DNA of 64,000 nucleotides from Mycolicibacter icosiumassiliensis (GCF_900078685.2 NZ_LT546170.1:703556-767555), one strand, 5' to 3'; counted from the stretch's first letter, positions 8,374 through 18,023 are shown. The notes: a model not told the origin generated them from the sequence alone. Made by a program: numbers and translations.

Positions 8374-9834
8374 ATGAGTACAGCGCTTCGTCCCTACGCC
8401 ACCACCGGTGTCACCCTGATCTGTGCCGGACTGCTCGCCGCCACGCCGGTGTCGGCGGCTCGGCCTGAGCTGGTGTTACGCGCCGTGCAGCTAACCGCCG
8501 GCCAAGATGTGGGCCTGGTCGTCGGCGGCACCGGCACCCCCATTCCGAGCCCCGAGTACATCGCCGGCGGCGACGCCTACATCCAACGGATCCTGCCGGG
8601 CGCCGTTTCTCAGGGTGTGTTCACGCCCGAAGGCGGATCGCCGATCTATACCGGGGTCAAGAGCCTGCCGTTCGATACCTCCTTCGCCCAGGGCACCACA
8701 ATCCTGACTGCCGATATCGAACAGCAGGTCGCGGCCGGCAACACCGTCGCTGTCTTCGGCGAATCCCAGAGCTCCACCATCTCCGGGATGGTGATGCCCA
8801 ACCTCGAAGCTGACGGAGTCTCGGCCGATGCCGTCAAGTTCGTGCTGGTGGGTGACCCGAGCAACCCCGACGGCGGGCTGCTGGAGCGCTTCGCCGGACT
8901 CAGCCTGCCAGCGCTGGGCATCACCTTCAGTGGCGCGACGCCGCCGGACACCATCTACGACACCAGCATCTACACCCAGGAGTACGACGGCTTCGCCGAC
9001 TTCCCGAAGTACACGCTGAACTTCCTGTCCGACCTCAATGCGTTCCTGGGCATCGAGTTCGTCCACCCCACCTACCGGGATCTCACCCCCGACCAAATCA
9101 ACAACGCGATCACGCTGCCGACCACCTCGGACTATGACGGCAACACCACCTACTACATGATCCCGATGGCCGACGATCAGGTGCTGCCGCTGCTGCGCCT
9201 GTTCATCCCGATGGCCGACGATCAGGTGCTGCCGCTGCTGCGCCTGTTCGAAGGCATCCCCCTGATCGGTAAGCCGCTGGTCGACCTGCTCAACCCGGCC
9301 CTGACGCAGATCGTCAACCTGGGCTACGACAACCCCGACAATCAGGGTTGGGATGTCGGCCAGGCCAATGTGCCCACCACCTTTGGGCTGTTCCCGTCGA
9401 CGGCGCAGTTGATGACGGCGATGGACAATATGGGCCCGGCCCTGCAACAGGGCTTCCAGGCGTTCCTCAACGATCTGACGCATCCGGCGCCGACGGCCGA
9501 CTCGTCGGGAGCGTTGTCCGATCTGTTCGCCGGAAGTGGCGCCGGCGGCTCCTTGCCGAGCTTCAGCGACATCGTCAACGGGTTGACGTCGGCATTCTCG
9601 CAGGGCTACGCGACGCTGTTGCCGCAAGCCGACATCCTGACCTCGTTGCTGGTCAACATGCCCGCCTACGACATCAGCCTGTTCACCCAGAACCTGTTCA
9701 GCAACCCGATCGACGCCATCGGACTGCCGCTGGCCGCCGACACCGGGCTGCTCACCCTGGCCGCCGGCATCGACCTCATGGTGCTGCAAGAGACCGCGTC
9801 GTCCATAGCCAGTACCCTGCAGGGCCTGTTCTGA
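8374..9834 (+). CDS. Secreted PE-PPE-domain serine hydrolase with internal 15-residue duplication
   Basis: A 486-residue exported protein. The ATG at 8374 has a GAGGA ribosome site 7 bp upstream and gives a Sec signal peptide ending near TPVSAA. The mature N-terminal half is a PE-PPE domain (PF08237), an alpha/beta-hydrolase fold, with VGGTGTPIP at the entry and VAVFGESQSS supplying the GxSxS nucleophile elbow. Despite the domain name there is no PE or PPE region. Family members studied elsewhere are esterases or acyltransferases acting on cell-envelope lipids. A 45-bp perfect tandem repeat inside the domain repeats IPMADDQVLPLLRLF. The C-terminal 150 residues are low-complexity Gly/Ser/Leu sequence. 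The effect of the duplication on folding is unknown. Confidence 0.88.
   Translation: MSTALRPYATTGVTLICAGLLAATPVSAARPELVLRAVQLTAGQDVGLVVGGTGTPIPSPEYIAGGDAYIQRILPGAVSQGVFTPEGGSPIYTGVKSLPFDTSFAQGTTILTADIEQQVAAGNTVAVFGESQSSTISGMVMPNLEADGVSADAVKFVLVGDPSNPDGGLLERFAGLSLPALGITFSGATPPDTIYDTSIYTQEYDGFADFPKYTLNFLSDLNAFLGIEFVHPTYRDLTPDQINNAITLPTTSDYDGNTTYYMIPMADDQVLPLLRLFIPMADDQVLPLLRLFEGIPLIGKPLVDLLNPALTQIVNLGYDNPDNQGWDVGQANVPTTFGLFPSTAQLMTAMDNMGPALQQGFQAFLNDLTHPAPTADSSGALSDLFAGSGAGGSLPSFSDIVNGLTSAFSQGYATLLPQADILTSLLVNMPAYDISLFTQNLFSNPIDAIGLPLAADTGLLTLAAGIDLMVLQETASSIASTLQGLF
9160..9249 (+). repeat. Perfect 45-bp in-frame tandem duplication
   Basis: Two identical 45-bp copies, 9160-9204 and 9205-9249, each encode IPMADDQVLPLLRLF. 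The lack of any mismatch, even at third codon positions, indicates a recent event. The reading frame is kept. Confidence 0.95.
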
Positions 9835-9841
9835 TCGTGGT

Positions 9842-10285
9842 CTAGCCGCCGCTGGGAGCGGGGGCCGGCGGACGAGCCTGCGGCACGAAGCCCTTCAACA
9901 CATCGGGCAGGCCCACCGACTGCTGCGGCACCGGTGCGCAGGTGGGCGGGCATTCGGTCAGCTGCCAGGTCTGGCAGCGGTCGGTCCGGAACGCGGTGTC
10001 GCTCGGCTCGATCAGCACGACCTGTGCCTTCTTGGTCATCGCGCTGTCGAGGGTCTTGTCCCCGCCGATGCGGCGCCAGTAGCAGGCCGCGCCGTCACGC
10101 GGCCCGTCGGAGCGGTAGGTACCCGGCACGATGTCCTTGCCGACCGCGAAGGTGCCATCGCCGTCGATCACCTGCTTAGGCGCGGGCGGGGGAGCAGGAG
10201 CCGGATCAGCCCCGGCGATCCCGCCGGCAGTGAACCAGGTCGCCAGCGCGATCGCCGCCGCCCCGGCCAGCTTCATCGATCTCAT
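9842..10285 (-). CDS. Small secreted protein with two-disulfide-type C-terminal domain
   Basis: A 147-residue protein with a Sec signal peptide (cleavage after GGIAGA, about residue 26) and a Pro-rich linker. A compact domain follows, with DGDGTFAVGKDIVPGTYRS, a CYWRRI strand and a CQTWQLT end. This domain is common in secreted actinobacterial proteins of unknown function. Four or five Cys residues (CYW, RCQ, ECPP, TCAP) suggest disulfides. It is convergent with the PE-PPE hydrolase, with only 7 bp between stops. No catalytic motif is visible. Confidence 0.8.
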   Translation of the reverse strand: MRSMKLAGAAAIALATWFTAGGIAGADPAPAPPPAPKQVIDGDGTFAVGKDIVPGTYRSDGPRDGAACYWRRIGGDKTLDSAMTKKAQVVLIEPSDTAFRTDRCQTWQLTECPPTCAPVPQQSVGLPDVLKGFVPQARPPAPAPSGG

Positions 10286-10315
10286 ACCTAACGAAGGTAC
10301 CGCGAAGGAGTCGCG

Positions 10316-10957
10316 CTACGGCTTGACGCCGACCGTGATCAGATCCGACACGACCAGCGTCCAGGCCGGACGCGCCACCCGATGCTGGTCGGGAACGGTG
10401 AAACCGGCGTCGGTGAACAGCGTGCGCATCTCACCGGGCGCCGGCTGACGCGTCGGATTCCACCGGATGCCGGTGAGCGCCTTGAGCGGGTCGGACAGCC
10501 GAGGACTCATCGCCGTGACCGCCGCCATCCCGCCCGGCGCCAGCACCCGGTAGAACTCCCGCACCGCGGCCGGCTGGTTGAAGAAGTGAAACGCCGAGCT
10601 GGTGACCACCGCGTCAAGCGCGCCGTCGTCAAACGGCAGCTGCTCGGCCGGCCCGGTCAGCCACTGCACGCGCGACGAGCGCGCCCGTGCCTCGTTGAGC
10701 ATGCCGTCGGACATGTCCACCCCATAGACCGCCGCCGGGGACAGCTCACGTTCGATGCGGTCCGCCAGGATGCCGGTGCCGCAGGCGATGTCGGCCACCC
10801 GCGCCGGCTTGTGCGACCGCAGCGCGGCAATGAGCTCGTCCTGGGCCGGGCGATAGACCCAGCGCTGCAGAAATTGGGCGTCATAGGCTGGAGCGGCAAA
10901 GCTCCAGAACCGGGTGACGACGTCATTGAATGCCTGGCGCGGGGCGGGAGACGACAT
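10316..10957 (-). CDS. Class I SAM-dependent methyltransferase
   Basis: A 213-residue methyltransferase (Methyltransf_11/UbiE-like). Motif I is VADIACGTGILADRI, the acidic loop is VYGVDMSDGML, and motif II/III is DAVVTSSAFHFF followed by the FYRVLAPGGMAAV post-motif. I start it at ATG 10957 because upstream codons add only non-conserved residues. It is divergent from the rhomboid gene, whose start lies 41 bp away. Substrate is not evident, though the UbiE/MenG-type arrangement suggests a small molecule or lipid. Confidence 0.88.
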   Translation of the reverse strand: MSSPAPRQAFNDVVTRFWSFAAPAYDAQFLQRWVYRPAQDELIAALRSHKPARVADIACGTGILADRIERELSPAAVYGVDMSDGMLNEARARSSRVQWLTGPAEQLPFDDGALDAVVTSSAFHFFNQPAAVREFYRVLAPGGMAAVTAMSPRLSDPLKALTGIRWNPTRQPAPGEMRTLFTDAGFTVPDQHRVARPAWTLVVSDLITVGVKP

Positions 10958-10997
10958 AGCGTGAAATGTACCGGCAGCGCTCTGACAAGGTGTAACC

Positions 10998-11798
10998 ATG
11001 ACTGTCTGCTACCGGCACCCCGACCGGGCCACCGCACTGCGCTGCACCCGGTGTGACCGCTACATCTGCGGCGACTGCATGCGTGGCGCCGCCGTCGGCC
11101 AGCACTGCGTGGACTGTGCGCAGGCGGGCGGAACGCCGGTGCACCGGGCCGCGCGACCGCTGGTCCGGGCCGCCTCGGGAACACCGGTGGTCACCTACGG
11201 GCTGATCGCGCTGAGCGTGCTGGCCTTCCTGGCGCAGCTGTCGTCGCATGAGTTGGAGTCCGAGTTGGTGCTCTGGACACCGGCGGTGGCCGATGGGCAG
11301 ATCTACCGCCTGCTGACGTCGGCGTTCCTGCACTACGGGCCGATGCACCTGCTGCTCAACATGTGGGCGCTGTACGTGGTGGGCCCGCAACTCGAGGGCC
11401 TGCTGGGTCGGGTGCGGTACAGCGCGCTGTACCTGCTCAGCGCACTGGGCGGCTCGGTTGCCGTCTACCTGTTGGCGCCGATCACCACCGCGACCGCCGG
11501 CGCTTCGGGCGCCATCTTCGGCTTGTTCGGCGCCACGCTGGTCATCGGGCGCCGGCTGCGGATGGACGTCCGGGCGGTGGGCGCGGTGATTGTGGTCAAC
11601 CTGATCTTCACCTTCACCATTCCGCACATCAGCTGGCAGGGCCACGTCGGTGGTCTGATCACCGGGGTGCTGGTCGCGTTCGCCTACGTCTATCCACCGC
11701 AGGCGAATCGGACCCGGATTCAGGCGGTGACCAGCCTTGCGCTGTTGGCACTGTTCATCGCGCTGATCTGGTGGCGCACTGCCGAATTGGTCTACTGA
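10998..11798 (+). CDS. Rhomboid-family intramembrane serine protease with N-terminal zinc-binding domain
   Basis: A 266-residue membrane protein. Residues 5-45 form a B-box/zinc-ribbon-like module with paired Cys and His (CYRHP, CTRCDRYICGDCM, QHCVDC). A rhomboid core of six or more membrane segments follows. The catalytic Ser is in TAGASGAIFGLFGA and the catalytic His in WQGHVGGLITG; LLLNMWALYVVGPQLE is the conserved loop-1 helix with the WR-like motif region. It resembles Rv0110, and the following acyltransferase gene resembles Rv0111, so local order is conserved. Substrates of mycobacterial rhomboids are poorly known. Confidence 0.92.
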   Translation: MTVCYRHPDRATALRCTRCDRYICGDCMRGAAVGQHCVDCAQAGGTPVHRAARPLVRAASGTPVVTYGLIALSVLAFLAQLSSHELESELVLWTPAVADGQIYRLLTSAFLHYGPMHLLLNMWALYVVGPQLEGLLGRVRYSALYLLSALGGSVAVYLLAPITTATAGASGAIFGLFGATLVIGRRLRMDVRAVGAVIVVNLIFTFTIPHISWQGHVGGLITGVLVAFAYVYPPQANRTRIQAVTSLALLALFIALIWWRTAELVY

Positions 11799-11902
11799 TC
11801 GCGAGCGTGTCATCCGGCTGAGACGCCTGCTCGCCCCCTAAGCTTTCGGTGGTCCACCAGCGAGAGGATCGACCAATCGGCGCCAACGGCGACCAAGATG
11901 AC

Positions 11903-14020
11903 ATGAGTCGACCGGCCGGGAACCGGACTCGCCGGGCCACCTCGATGCGCACCTCGGGTAAATCCCGCTGGGTTGCGCCGGCCCCGCGTGCCGCCCGGTT
12001 GACCACGGCGCGCGCCGCGGACCGGGTTCGGCGGGAGCGACGACGCCCGGGCATTCACGCCCTGGACGGCCTGCGCGCGCTGGCCGTCGCGTTGGTGTTG
12101 GCCGACCACGGTGGCATCCCCGGTCTCTCGGGTGGGTTCCTGGGTGTGGACCTGTTCTTTGTGCTCAGTGGATTCCTGATCACCTCGCTGCTCATCGACG
12201 AGCTGGGCCGAACCGGCCGGATCGACCTCACCGGCTTTTGGATCCGGCGCATCCGCCGGTTGTTGCCCGCTCTGGTGCTCATGGTGCTGACCGTCGCGAT
12301 AGCTCACGAGCTGCTGCCGTCGGAGGCGGTGGTGGGCCTGCGTGAGGATGCGATCGCCGCCTTCTTCTGGGTGGCCAACTGGCGGTTCGTCGCTCAGCGC
12401 ACGGACTATTTCACCGAAGCCGGCACCCCGTCGCCGCTGCAGCACACCTGGTCGCTGGGCGTCGAGGAGCAGTACTACTTTCTCTGGCCGCTGCTGCTGA
12501 TCGCGATCGCGTTGCTGCTGGGGGCCCGCGCCCGGCGCCGCGGCGGGTGGGCCACCGTCGGCGGGGTGCGGCTGACCGTGTTCTTGTTGGCCAGTGCCGG
12601 GGCGGCGGCGTCGGCGACGGCCGCGGAGATGCTGGCCTCGGAGGCCACCCGCGATCGCGTCTACTTCGGCACCGACACTCGTGCGCAGGCCCTGCTGATC
12701 GGTGCCGCGGCCGCGGCCCTGCTGGTGGGGGACTGGCCGGCGCTGACCGCCGGCTGGTCGGTGGTGCGGACCCGCCGCGCGCTGTGGGTCGCTCGCCTGC
12801 TGCCGCTGGTTGGGCTGGCCGTGCTGGCGATGGCGGCCCACCGCGCTACCGGCACCGCCGCGGAGTTCCACGGCGGCCTGCTCACCCTGGTGGCCGTCGC
12901 CGCGATCACCGTGATCGCCCCGGTCGCCCTGCACCAGAGCGGCCTGCTCGCCCGGGCGTTGGCCTGGTCTCCGCTGGTGTGGCTGGGGACCATCTCCTAC
13001 GGCGTGTACCTGTGGCATTGGCCGGTCTTCCTGGTCCTCAACGGTCAGCGCACCGGATGGTCGGGGTGGGCGCTGTTCGGGGTGCGGTGCGCCGCCACGC
13101 TGCTGCTGGCGGCGGTGTCATGGTGGGCCATCGAGGAACCGATCCGCCGGTGGCGGCCGGCACGGGTGTCGCTGCTGCCACTGGGGGCAGCGGTCAGCGG
13201 CACCGCGGTGGCGGTCACGTTGCTGGTGGTCCCGGTCGTCGAGCTGCCCACGGCCGAAAACGGCGTGACCCCCGAAGTGGCCGCGGCCGCGGCCGTGTCC
13301 CCCTCACCCCCGGCCCGGCTTTCGGAGTCCAAGAAGCCACGACCGCAGCCCGTGCGGCGCGACCCGAGTCGGCCGCGCACCGTGTCGGTGTTCGGTGATT
13401 CGATCGGCTGGACCCTGATGCACTATCTGCCGGAAACCCCCGGCTACGACTTCATCGATCACACCGTCGTCGGCTGCAGCATCGTGCGGGCCGGTCCGTA
13501 CCGCTGGGCCGGCAAGACCATCGATCAGGGCAAGGAGTGCGACGGATGGCCGGCCCGCTGGACCCGGCAGGTCAAGGCCGATCAGCCCGACGTCGTGCTG
13601 TTGTTCGTCGGCCGCTGGGAGACCGTGGACCGAGTCAACGAGGGTCAGTGGTCGCACATCGGCGACCCGACCTTCGACGCCTATCTGACCGCGGAGCTTC
13701 GCCGTGCGCTCGACGTATTGGAATCCGCCGGCAGTCGGGTTGTGGTGACGACCGTGCCCTACAGCCGTTACGGTGAGCGGCCCGACGGCAGTCTGTGGCC
13801 GGAGGACAATCCGGAGCGCGTGGACCGCTGGAATGCCCTGCTGCGCCGGGAGGTCTCCGGACGGGCCGCCGTCACGGTGATGGACCTGAACAAGAAGCTG
13901 GGGCCGGCCGGCACCTACACCGCCAAAGTCGACGGCATCAAGGTCCGCAGCGATGGCATTCACCTCACCCCCGAAGGGGTGAAGTGGCTGCTCCCGTGGC
14001 TGGAGGAGTCGCTGAGCTGA
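11903..14020 (+). CDS. Membrane O-acyltransferase (OafA/acyltransferase-3) with C-terminal SGNH domain
   Basis: About 705 residues. An N-terminal Arg-rich tail leads into the acyltransferase-3 membrane domain, with the hallmark GIHALDGLRALAVALVLADHGG (His/Arg active region), FLGVDLFFVLSGFLITSLL, and roughly ten membrane helices to residue 430. After a Pro/Ala linker the periplasmic domain is SGNH-like: VFGDSIGWTL is block I, and SDGIHLTPEGVKWL is block V with the DxxH pair. Such fusions O-acetylate cell-wall polysaccharide or glycolipids. The start is uncertain: ATG 11903 is listed, and an in-frame GTG at 11849 is the alternative; neither has a strong ribosome site. It corresponds in order to Rv0111. 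Confidence 0.9.
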   Translation: MSRPAGNRTRRATSMRTSGKSRWVAPAPRAARLTTARAADRVRRERRRPGIHALDGLRALAVALVLADHGGIPGLSGGFLGVDLFFVLSGFLITSLLIDELGRTGRIDLTGFWIRRIRRLLPALVLMVLTVAIAHELLPSEAVVGLREDAIAAFFWVANWRFVAQRTDYFTEAGTPSPLQHTWSLGVEEQYYFLWPLLLIAIALLLGARARRRGGWATVGGVRLTVFLLASAGAAASATAAEMLASEATRDRVYFGTDTRAQALLIGAAAAALLVGDWPALTAGWSVVRTRRALWVARLLPLVGLAVLAMAAHRATGTAAEFHGGLLTLVAVAAITVIAPVALHQSGLLARALAWSPLVWLGTISYGVYLWHWPVFLVLNGQRTGWSGWALFGVRCAATLLLAAVSWWAIEEPIRRWRPARVSLLPLGAAVSGTAVAVTLLVVPVVELPTAENGVTPEVAAAAAVSPSPPARLSESKKPRPQPVRRDPSRPRTVSVFGDSIGWTLMHYLPETPGYDFIDHTVVGCSIVRAGPYRWAGKTIDQGKECDGWPARWTRQVKADQPDVVLLFVGRWETVDRVNEGQWSHIGDPTFDAYLTAELRRALDVLESAGSRVVVTTVPYSRYGERPDGSLWPEDNPERVDRWNALLRREVSGRAAVTVMDLNKKLGPAGTYTAKVDGIKVRSDGIHLTPEGVKWLLPWLEESLS

Positions 14021-14172
14021 CCCTCGCGGGCCAGCGCGCCGTGAGGGCAACGTCACACCCGTTCAGGGATCTCAAATTAAATTAGTTTTGCTAACGTAGT
14101 TTACATCGGCGCAGACCGTGCCCTTGAAAGCCAGAAAAATCACTTTCGCGAGATATTCATTAGAGGTTGAAC

Positions 14173-17100
14173 ATGTCCACTGTTTCCACCACCGCTGACG
14201 AGGAGCAACTCGCCCGCCGCATCGCCGATCTCGTCGCCACCGACCCCCAGTTTGCCGCTGCCCGTCCCGACCCGGCCGTCGCCGCCGCTTTGGAAGGATC
14301 GGCAGGACAGTCGCGGCTGGCGCAGATCGCCCGGACTGTCTTCGACGGCTACGCCGAGCGGCCGGCGCTCGGACAGCGCGCCGTCGAGTACGTCACCGAT
14401 CCGGCTACCGGCCGTACCGCCACCGCACTACTGCCGCACTACGACACCATCACCTACGCCGAGCTGGGGGAGCGAGTCCGCGCCGCGGCTGCCGCCCTGT
14501 CCGCCGGCGCCGTGCGGCCCGGCGACCGGGTTGCGGTGCTGGGGTTCACCAGCGTCGACTACACCGTCATCGATGTGGCGCTGGGTCAGATCGGTGCGGT
14601 CTCGGTGCCGCTGCAGACCTCGGCGGCGATCAGCACGTTGGTGCCGATCGTGGCCGAGACCGAGCCGCGGGTTATCGCCACCAGTGTCGACTCGCTGCCC
14701 GATGCGGTCGAGTTGGTGCTGACGGGTCCGGCCCCCACTCGCCTGGTGGTGTTCGACTACCACGAGCAGGTCGACGATCACCGCGATGCGCTTGCCGATG
14801 CTCGGGCGCGACTGGCCGGTGTCGAGGTGGTTGTCGAGCCGCTGGCCGATCTGCTGGCCCGCGGTCACGCGCTGTCTTTAGCGGACTTGCCGGACTCCGG
14901 CGACGACACCAACCCGCTGGCACTGCTGGTCTACACCTCGGGCAGCACCGGCGCCCCCAAAGGCGCGATGTACCCGGCGAGCAACGTGGCCCGGATGTGG
15001 GTGCGGTCGAGGAAGAACTGGTTCGGCCCGACCGCCGTCTCGATCACGCTGAACTTCATGCCGATGAGCCACATCATGGGCCGGGGCATCTTGTACGGCA
15101 CCCTCGGCAACGGCGGTACCGCCTACTTCAGCGCACGCAGCGACCTGTCCACCTTCCTCGAAGACCTCGCCCTGGTTCGCCCGACCGAACTGAACTTCGT
15201 CCCCCGGATCTGGGAGATGCTCTACCAGCACTTCCGCAGCGAAGTCGATGGTGTGAGCGGAGACCGGGCAGCCGCCGAAGCGCAGGTCTTGGCGCAGATG
15301 CGCGCCGAGCTGCTCGGCGGACGGTGCATCTTCGCGATGACCGGCTCGGCGCCGATCTCCGATGAGCTGCGGGCCTGGGTCGATCAGCTCACCGAGCAGC
15401 ATGTGCTCAACGGCTATGGCTCCACCGAAGCGGGCATGGTGCTCTTCGACGGCGAAGTGCAGCGGCCGCCGGTGCTCGACTACAAACTGGTCGACGTGCC
15501 GGATCTGGGCTACTTCGGCACCGACACCCCGCACCCGCGCGGCGAACTGCTACTCAAGACCGAGAACCTGTTCCCCGGCTACTACAAGCGTCCCGAGGTG
15601 ACCGCCGAGGTGTTCGACGCCGACGGTTACTACCGGACCGGCGACGTGGTCGCCGAGATCGCACCGGACCACCTGGTCTACGTCGACCGGCGCAACAACG
15701 TGCTCAAACTGGCCCAGGGCGAGTTCGTCACCCTGGCCAAGTTGGAGGCGGTGTTCGGCAACAGTCCACTGGTGCGCCAGATCTACGTCTACGGCAACAG
15801 TGCGCAGCCCTACCTGCTGGCCGTGGTGGTCCCGACCCCAGAAGCTCAGGCCCGCTTCGATTCCGATGCCGCCCTCAAAGCCAGTATCGCCGAGTCGCTG
15901 CAGCAGGTGGCCAAAGACGCCGATCTGCAGTCCTACGAAGTTCCGCGTGACTTCATCGTGGAGACCGAGCCGTTCACACTGGAGAACGGACTGCTGACCG
16001 GGATCCGCAAGCTGGCCTGGCCGAAGCTGAAGGCGCACTATGGCGACCGCCTTGAGCGTCGCTACGCCGAGCTGGCCGAAGGGCAAGCCAGTGAGTTGAG
16101 TGACTTGCGTCAACACGGAGCGCAGCGCCCGGCGCTGGAGACGGTCAGTCGCGCCGCTGCGGCGCTATTGGGGGCCTCGGCCAGTGACCTGGCCCCAGAG
16201 GCCCACTTCACCGATTTGGGTGGCGACTCCCTGTCGGCGCTGACGTTCGGCAACCTGCTACGTGACATCTTCGACGTCGACGTGCCAGTGGGCGTGATCG
16301 TCAGCCCGGCAAACGATCTGGCGGCGATCGCCGACTACATCACCGCTGAGCGCAACGGCGCTGAAGGCGCCCGCAAGCGGCCGACCTTCGCGTCTGTGCA
16401 CGGCCGTGACGCAGTCGAAGTGGCGGCGGCCGACCTGACCCTGGACAAGTTCCTCGACGAGGCGACGCTGGCCGCGGCTCCGTCACTGCCCGGCCCCTCC
16501 GAGCAGGTCCGCACCGTGCTGTTGACCGGTGCGACCGGCTTCCTCGGTCGCTACCTGGCGCTGGAGTGGTTGGAGCGGCTGGCCCCGGTGGGCGGACAGC
16601 TGATCTGCCTGGTGCGTGCGAAGTCCGACTCCGATGCCCGCCGGCGGTTGGACAGTGTCTTCGACAGCGGAGACGAGCGGCTGCTGGCGCACTACACCGA
16701 ACTTGCCGCCAAGCACCTCGAAGTCATCGCCGGTGACAAGGGCGAAGCGAACCTTGGTCTGGATCAAGAGGTTTGGCAGCGGCTGGCGGACACTGTCGAC
16801 GTGATCGTCGACCCGGCCGCCTTGGTCAACCACGTGTTGCCCTATAGCGAGTTGTTCGGACCGAACGCGCTCGGTACCGCCGAGCTGCTCCGGGTCGCGC
16901 TCACCAGCAAGATCAAGCCGTTCACCTACTTCTCGACTATTGGTGTGGGCGACCAGATTCCGCCGGGAAAGTTCACCGAGGACGCCGACGTGCGGGTGAT
17001 GAGTGCGGTCCGGGCGATCAACGACGGCTACGCCAACGGTTACGGCACCAGCAAGTGGGCCGGCGAGGTGCTGTTGCGTGAGGCCAACGATCTGTGCGGC

Positions 17101-17709
17101 TTGCCGGTTGCGGTGTTCCGTTGCGACATGATCCTGGCCGACACCAGCTACGCCGGCCAGCTGAACCTGCCCGACATGTTCACCCGGATGATTTTCAGCC
17201 TGGTTGCGGCCGGGGTGGCGCCCGGTTCGTTCTACGAACTCAGCGCTGACGGACAGCGGCAGCGCGCGCACTACGACGGCCTGCCGGTGGAGTTCATCGC
17301 CGAGGCTTCCACCACGCTGGGGTCCTTTGCGACCGGCGGGTACACCACCTATCACGTGATGAACCCGTACGACGACGGTCTGGGGATGGACGAATTCGTC
17401 GACTGGTTGATCGAGGCCGGCTATCCGATCCGGCGGATCGCCGACTACGGCGACTGGTTGCAGCGGTTCGAGACCACGCTGCGTGCGCTGCCGGAAAACC
17501 AGCGCCAGGCGTCGCTGCTGCCGCTGCTGCACAACTACCAGAAGCCGCAGCAGCCGATCTGCGGATCGATCGCACCGACGGACAGGTTCCGGGCTGCGGT
17601 GCAGTCGGCCGGGATTGGGCCTGACCCCAAGCATCCCGACATTCCGCATGTCACGCCGGCGGTGATCGTCAAGTACGTCACCGATCTGCAACTGCTCGGG
17701 CTGCTCTGA
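14173..17709 (+). CDS. car: Carboxylic acid reductase (adenylation-PCP-reductase)
   Basis: An 1178-residue CAR/FadD9-type enzyme that reduces carboxylic or fatty acids to aldehydes with ATP and NADPH. Domains in order: adenylation (residues 1-640; P-loop LLVYTSGSTGAPKGAMY, NGYGSTEAG, YYRTGDVV), a phosphopantetheine carrier (about 655-730; LGGDSLSAL, the Ser being the attachment site), and a thioester reductase of the extended SDR type (NADPH motif VLLTGATGFLGRYL; YGTSKWAGE with catalytic Tyr and Lys). It needs a phosphopantetheinyl transferase not found in this window. The ATG at 14173 has AGAGG 7 bp upstream. The 152-bp leader is A+T rich and holds a short TTAG-N5-CTAA inverted repeat. A strong hairpin follows the stop. 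Confidence 0.97.
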   Translation: MSTVSTTADEEQLARRIADLVATDPQFAAARPDPAVAAALEGSAGQSRLAQIARTVFDGYAERPALGQRAVEYVTDPATGRTATALLPHYDTITYAELGERVRAAAAALSAGAVRPGDRVAVLGFTSVDYTVIDVALGQIGAVSVPLQTSAAISTLVPIVAETEPRVIATSVDSLPDAVELVLTGPAPTRLVVFDYHEQVDDHRDALADARARLAGVEVVVEPLADLLARGHALSLADLPDSGDDTNPLALLVYTSGSTGAPKGAMYPASNVARMWVRSRKNWFGPTAVSITLNFMPMSHIMGRGILYGTLGNGGTAYFSARSDLSTFLEDLALVRPTELNFVPRIWEMLYQHFRSEVDGVSGDRAAAEAQVLAQMRAELLGGRCIFAMTGSAPISDELRAWVDQLTEQHVLNGYGSTEAGMVLFDGEVQRPPVLDYKLVDVPDLGYFGTDTPHPRGELLLKTENLFPGYYKRPEVTAEVFDADGYYRTGDVVAEIAPDHLVYVDRRNNVLKLAQGEFVTLAKLEAVFGNSPLVRQIYVYGNSAQPYLLAVVVPTPEAQARFDSDAALKASIAESLQQVAKDADLQSYEVPRDFIVETEPFTLENGLLTGIRKLAWPKLKAHYGDRLERRYAELAEGQASELSDLRQHGAQRPALETVSRAAAALLGASASDLAPEAHFTDLGGDSLSALTFGNLLRDIFDVDVPVGVIVSPANDLAAIADYITAERNGAEGARKRPTFASVHGRDAVEVAAADLTLDKFLDEATLAAAPSLPGPSEQVRTVLLTGATGFLGRYLALEWLERLAPVGGQLICLVRAKSDSDARRRLDSVFDSGDERLLAHYTELAAKHLEVIAGDKGEANLGLDQEVWQRLADTVDVIVDPAALVNHVLPYSELFGPNALGTAELLRVALTSKIKPFTYFSTIGVGDQIPPGKFTEDADVRVMSAVRAINDGYANGYGTSKWAGEVLLREANDLCGLPVAVFRCDMILADTSYAGQLNLPDMFTRMIFSLVAAGVAPGSFYELSADGQRQRAHYDGLPVEFIAEASTTLGSFATGGYTTYHVMNPYDDGLGMDEFVDWLIEAGYPIRRIADYGDWLQRFETTLRALPENQRQASLLPLLHNYQKPQQPICGSIAPTDRFRAAVQSAGIGPDPKHPDIPHVTPAVIVKYVTDLQLLGLL

Positions 17710-17732
17710 CCCGGCGGGATGTTCTCGCCGCG

Positions 17733-17785
17733 AGCAGTCGCGAAAGCCCCTGACGGAGCCTCCGCAGCGGGCTTTCGCGACTGCT
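17733..17785 (+). terminator. 17-bp perfect stem-loop after car
   Basis: AGCAGTCGCGAAAGCCC (17733-17749) pairs perfectly with its reverse complement at 17769-17785 around a 19-nt loop. It begins 23 bp after the car stop. There is no long U-tract, as is usual for mycobacterial terminators. Confidence 0.8.
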
Positions 17786-17786
17786 T

Positions 17787-17818
17787 GCGCTTAAAGGCTC
17801 TCGCGCTTAAGGGCTCTC
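17787..17818. repeat. Tandem 16-bp direct repeat
   Basis: GCGCTTAAAGGCTCTC (17787-17802) is followed directly by GCGCTTAAGGGCTCTC (17803-17818), one mismatch apart. It abuts the car terminator stem. No function is evident. Confidence 0.75.
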
Positions 17819-17915
17819 GCACGTTTGCGTTTGACGGTCCCGTATTTCGATGCCACCATGGTGGACAATGCCACGACATGCCCGTGTGTCCCGACCGGAA
17901 GGAGGTGAGGGCGAA

Positions 17916-18023
17916 GTGAGTTCTAGTGACGGTCCGCATCCGTATCCGTGTTCCACGATCGATCTGTTCCTCACCGGTTCCGGCGCCTCCGCTCAAGTTT
18001 TTTCGGTTTTTTTGAAGGCCTGA
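17916..18023 (+). CDS. Possible 35-residue leader peptide
   Basis: A short GTG-started frame preceded by AAGGAGGTGA (17899-17908), a near-perfect complement of the 16S 3' end, about 10 bp from the start. It ends in the T-rich stretch at 17998-18013 (GTTTTTTCGGTTTTTTTG), an unusual run of T in this genome. The peptide, beginning MSSSDGPHPYPCSTIDLF, matches nothing I recognise. The combination of strong ribosome site, short frame and T-tract resembles a leader or attenuator upstream of the next small gene. Only the ribosome site really supports it. Confidence 0.35.
   Translation: MSSSDGPHPYPCSTIDLFLTGSGASAQVFSVFLKA

Noticed and set aside
16483..17691. Long minus-strand frame opposite the car reductase domain
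   Set aside because: Antisense shadow; the plus-strand enzyme motifs are complete.
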